From: Oscillospiraceae bacterium
Lineage (GTDB): Bacteria; Bacillota; Clostridia; Oscillospirales; QAMX01
Reading direction: 5' to 3'
Assembly (NCBI GenBank): GCA_902772625.1
Contig: CACYBP010000357.1
Coordinates: 1-5,457, forward strand
DNA: 5,457 bases
Position numbers and translations under genes: made by a program. Below the pieces are notes generated by a model. It worked only from the letters and a program-made list of their open reading frames with translations. It did no database searches and was not told the origin of the DNA. Each line of letters starts with the position of its first letter. The stretch's first letter is position 1. Shown one piece after another: positions 4,574 to 5,457 of the stretch.

Positions 4574-5457
4574 ATGAGACATACCAGAGCGCCCCGGATC
4601 GGCGTCGTCGGCATGGGACATTTCGTCTACTGGCCGCAGTTCCCGGGCCTGAAGGAGCGCCTTCTCAAAAAACAGGAGGCATTCAAAAGTTACTTTTCCC
4701 CGGAGAGCACGGTCGTGGATCTGGGCTTCGCAGACGACGCCGACACGGCGTTTCTGACCCTGAAGAAGGCGCTCGGCGCGGATCTGGACGCCCTGTTCCT
4801 CGTCATGACCACCTACGTCACCTCGGCGGTGCTCTTCCCCTTCGCCCGGTATCTCCCCATCCCCCAGATCCTGGTGGGGCTCCAGCCTCTGGAGCAGCTG
4901 GATTACGGCCGGTGCACCACCTTCATGCAGCTGGAAAACGACGACGTGTGCTCCATGCCGGAATTCGCGGGAGTCTACGAAAGGCTCGGCGCGGCGCCTC
5001 CCTTCTTCCTGGCGGAGACCGCGGGAAGGCGTGAGGAGATCCAAAGGCGCGTCGGCGCCTTCGAGCGCGCGATCGCGGCCGTGGCCGCCTTCAAGTACGC
5101 GAAATTCGGCTATCTCGGCCACACCTACGACGGCATGTATGATATGAACACCGATCCCACCGCCTTTTCCGCGGCCTTCGGCTCCCACGTGAAGATGCTG
5201 GAGATGTGCGAGCTCCGGGAATACGTGGAGGGTGCTTCCGAACCCGACGTGCGGGAAAAAGCCCGCGAGATCCGGGAGATCTTCGACGTCCGCGCTCCCT
5301 CGGTCGATCCGATCACCGACTTCGTGACCGACGAGGATCTTTTCTGGGCGGCAAGATGCTCCCTCGGGCTCGACCGTCTGGTGGAGGAAAACGGGCTCTC
5401 CTCCCTCGCCTATTACTACAAGGGTGAAAACGGCAATCTCTACGAGCGCATCGCCTC
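4574..5457 (+). CDS. L-arabinose/L-fucose isomerase-family sugar isomerase (3' end beyond window)
   Basis: The frame is open from ATG 4574 to the window end and gives 294 residues; full family members are near 480-500, so roughly 60% is present. The fold family is inferred from a Rossmann-like N-terminus (RIGVVGMGHFVYWPQ, 8-22) and from local matches, in order, to E. coli AraA: FGSHVKMLEMCEL to its FGFSVNTWAVGDL, and RCSLGLDRLVEENG to its RIELGMKRFLEQGG. YAKFGYLGHTYDGMYD (175-190) fits the interdomain region. Enzymes of this group interconvert an aldose and its ketose using a divalent metal such as Mn2+; the metal-binding glutamates and histidines would lie past 5457 and cannot be checked. 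It differs from canonical AraA at the N-terminal landmarks (GSQHLYG, LHTFSP and QTAHG are not present as such), so the substrate is open. It is the second gene of the operon, after the alpha/beta hydrolase. Cytoplasmic; no signal peptide. Confidence 0.82.
   Translation, partial: MRHTRAPRIGVVGMGHFVYWPQFPGLKERLLKKQEAFKSYFSPESTVVDLGFADDADTAFLTLKKALGADLDALFLVMTTYVTSAVLFPFARYLPIPQILVGLQPLEQLDYGRCTTFMQLENDDVCSMPEFAGVYERLGAAPPFFLAETAGRREEIQRRVGAFERAIAAVAAFKYAKFGYLGHTYDGMYDMNTDPTAFSAAFGSHVKMLEMCELREYVEGASEPDVREKAREIREIFDVRAPSVDPITDFVTDEDLFWAARCSLGLDRLVEENGLSSLAYYYKGENGNLYERIA

Noticed and set aside
4517..5188. 223-aa minus-strand frame opposite the isomerase
   Set aside because: The plus strand carries a gene with a clear ribosome binding site and isomerase-family similarity; the minus frame is low-complexity in composition and without motifs.
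4574..5457. Naming the isomerase araA
   Set aside because: Key N-terminal landmarks of AraA are absent and the metal-binding half is outside the window, so only the family level is supported.

Overview
The window is GC-rich bacterial DNA with compact, codon-dense genes, strong AGGAGG-type ribosome binding sites, sigma-A type promoters (TTGACA / TATAAT with 17-bp spacers) and a GC-stem/T-tract terminator. The protein sequences, notably an aldo/keto reductase with a C-terminal two-cluster ferredoxin module, suggest an anaerobic, GC-rich Firmicute (Clostridia) of a gut or rumen type. The taxonomic placement is inference from style only.

Layout from left to right. Positions 1-52 hold the likely last codons of a plus-strand gene. 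A symmetric, bidirectional terminator (106-138) separates it from the minus-strand gene that ends at 150. Positions 150-1265 (minus) encode a 371-aa aldo/keto reductase with two [4Fe-4S] motifs and its own promoter. Its leader of about 100 nt contains a 14-bp hairpin and a smaller second one. The 1266-1517 intergenic stretch also carries two exact copies of a 14-bp sequence. Positions 1518-2513 (minus) encode an SGNH hydrolase of the sialate O-acetylesterase (SASA) type. Positions 2539-3318 (minus) encode a short-chain dehydrogenase/reductase (SDR). These two lie 25 bp apart and form one operon, SDR first.

Positions 3319-3513 are a divergent control region. A TATAAT promoter fires leftward into the SDR-esterase operon and a near-consensus TTGACA-17-TATACT promoter fires rightward. 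A cre/LacI-like palindrome overlaps the leftward -35 box. The rightward operon begins with an alpha/beta hydrolase (3514-4539, GTG start). It continues after 34 bp with a sugar isomerase of the L-arabinose/L-fucose isomerase fold family (4574 to beyond the window end).

Together these look like part of a carbohydrate-use locus: two unrelated esterase folds, an NAD-type dehydrogenase, a ketose/aldose isomerase and an aldo/keto reductase. None of the proteins has a visible signal peptide, so the esterases probably act inside the cell, perhaps removing acyl groups from imported sugars before isomerisation and oxidation or reduction. The sugar is not identifiable from this window. The isomerase lacks several sequence landmarks of canonical AraA, so arabinose should not be assumed. 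No mobile element, CRISPR array, tRNA or rRNA was seen.
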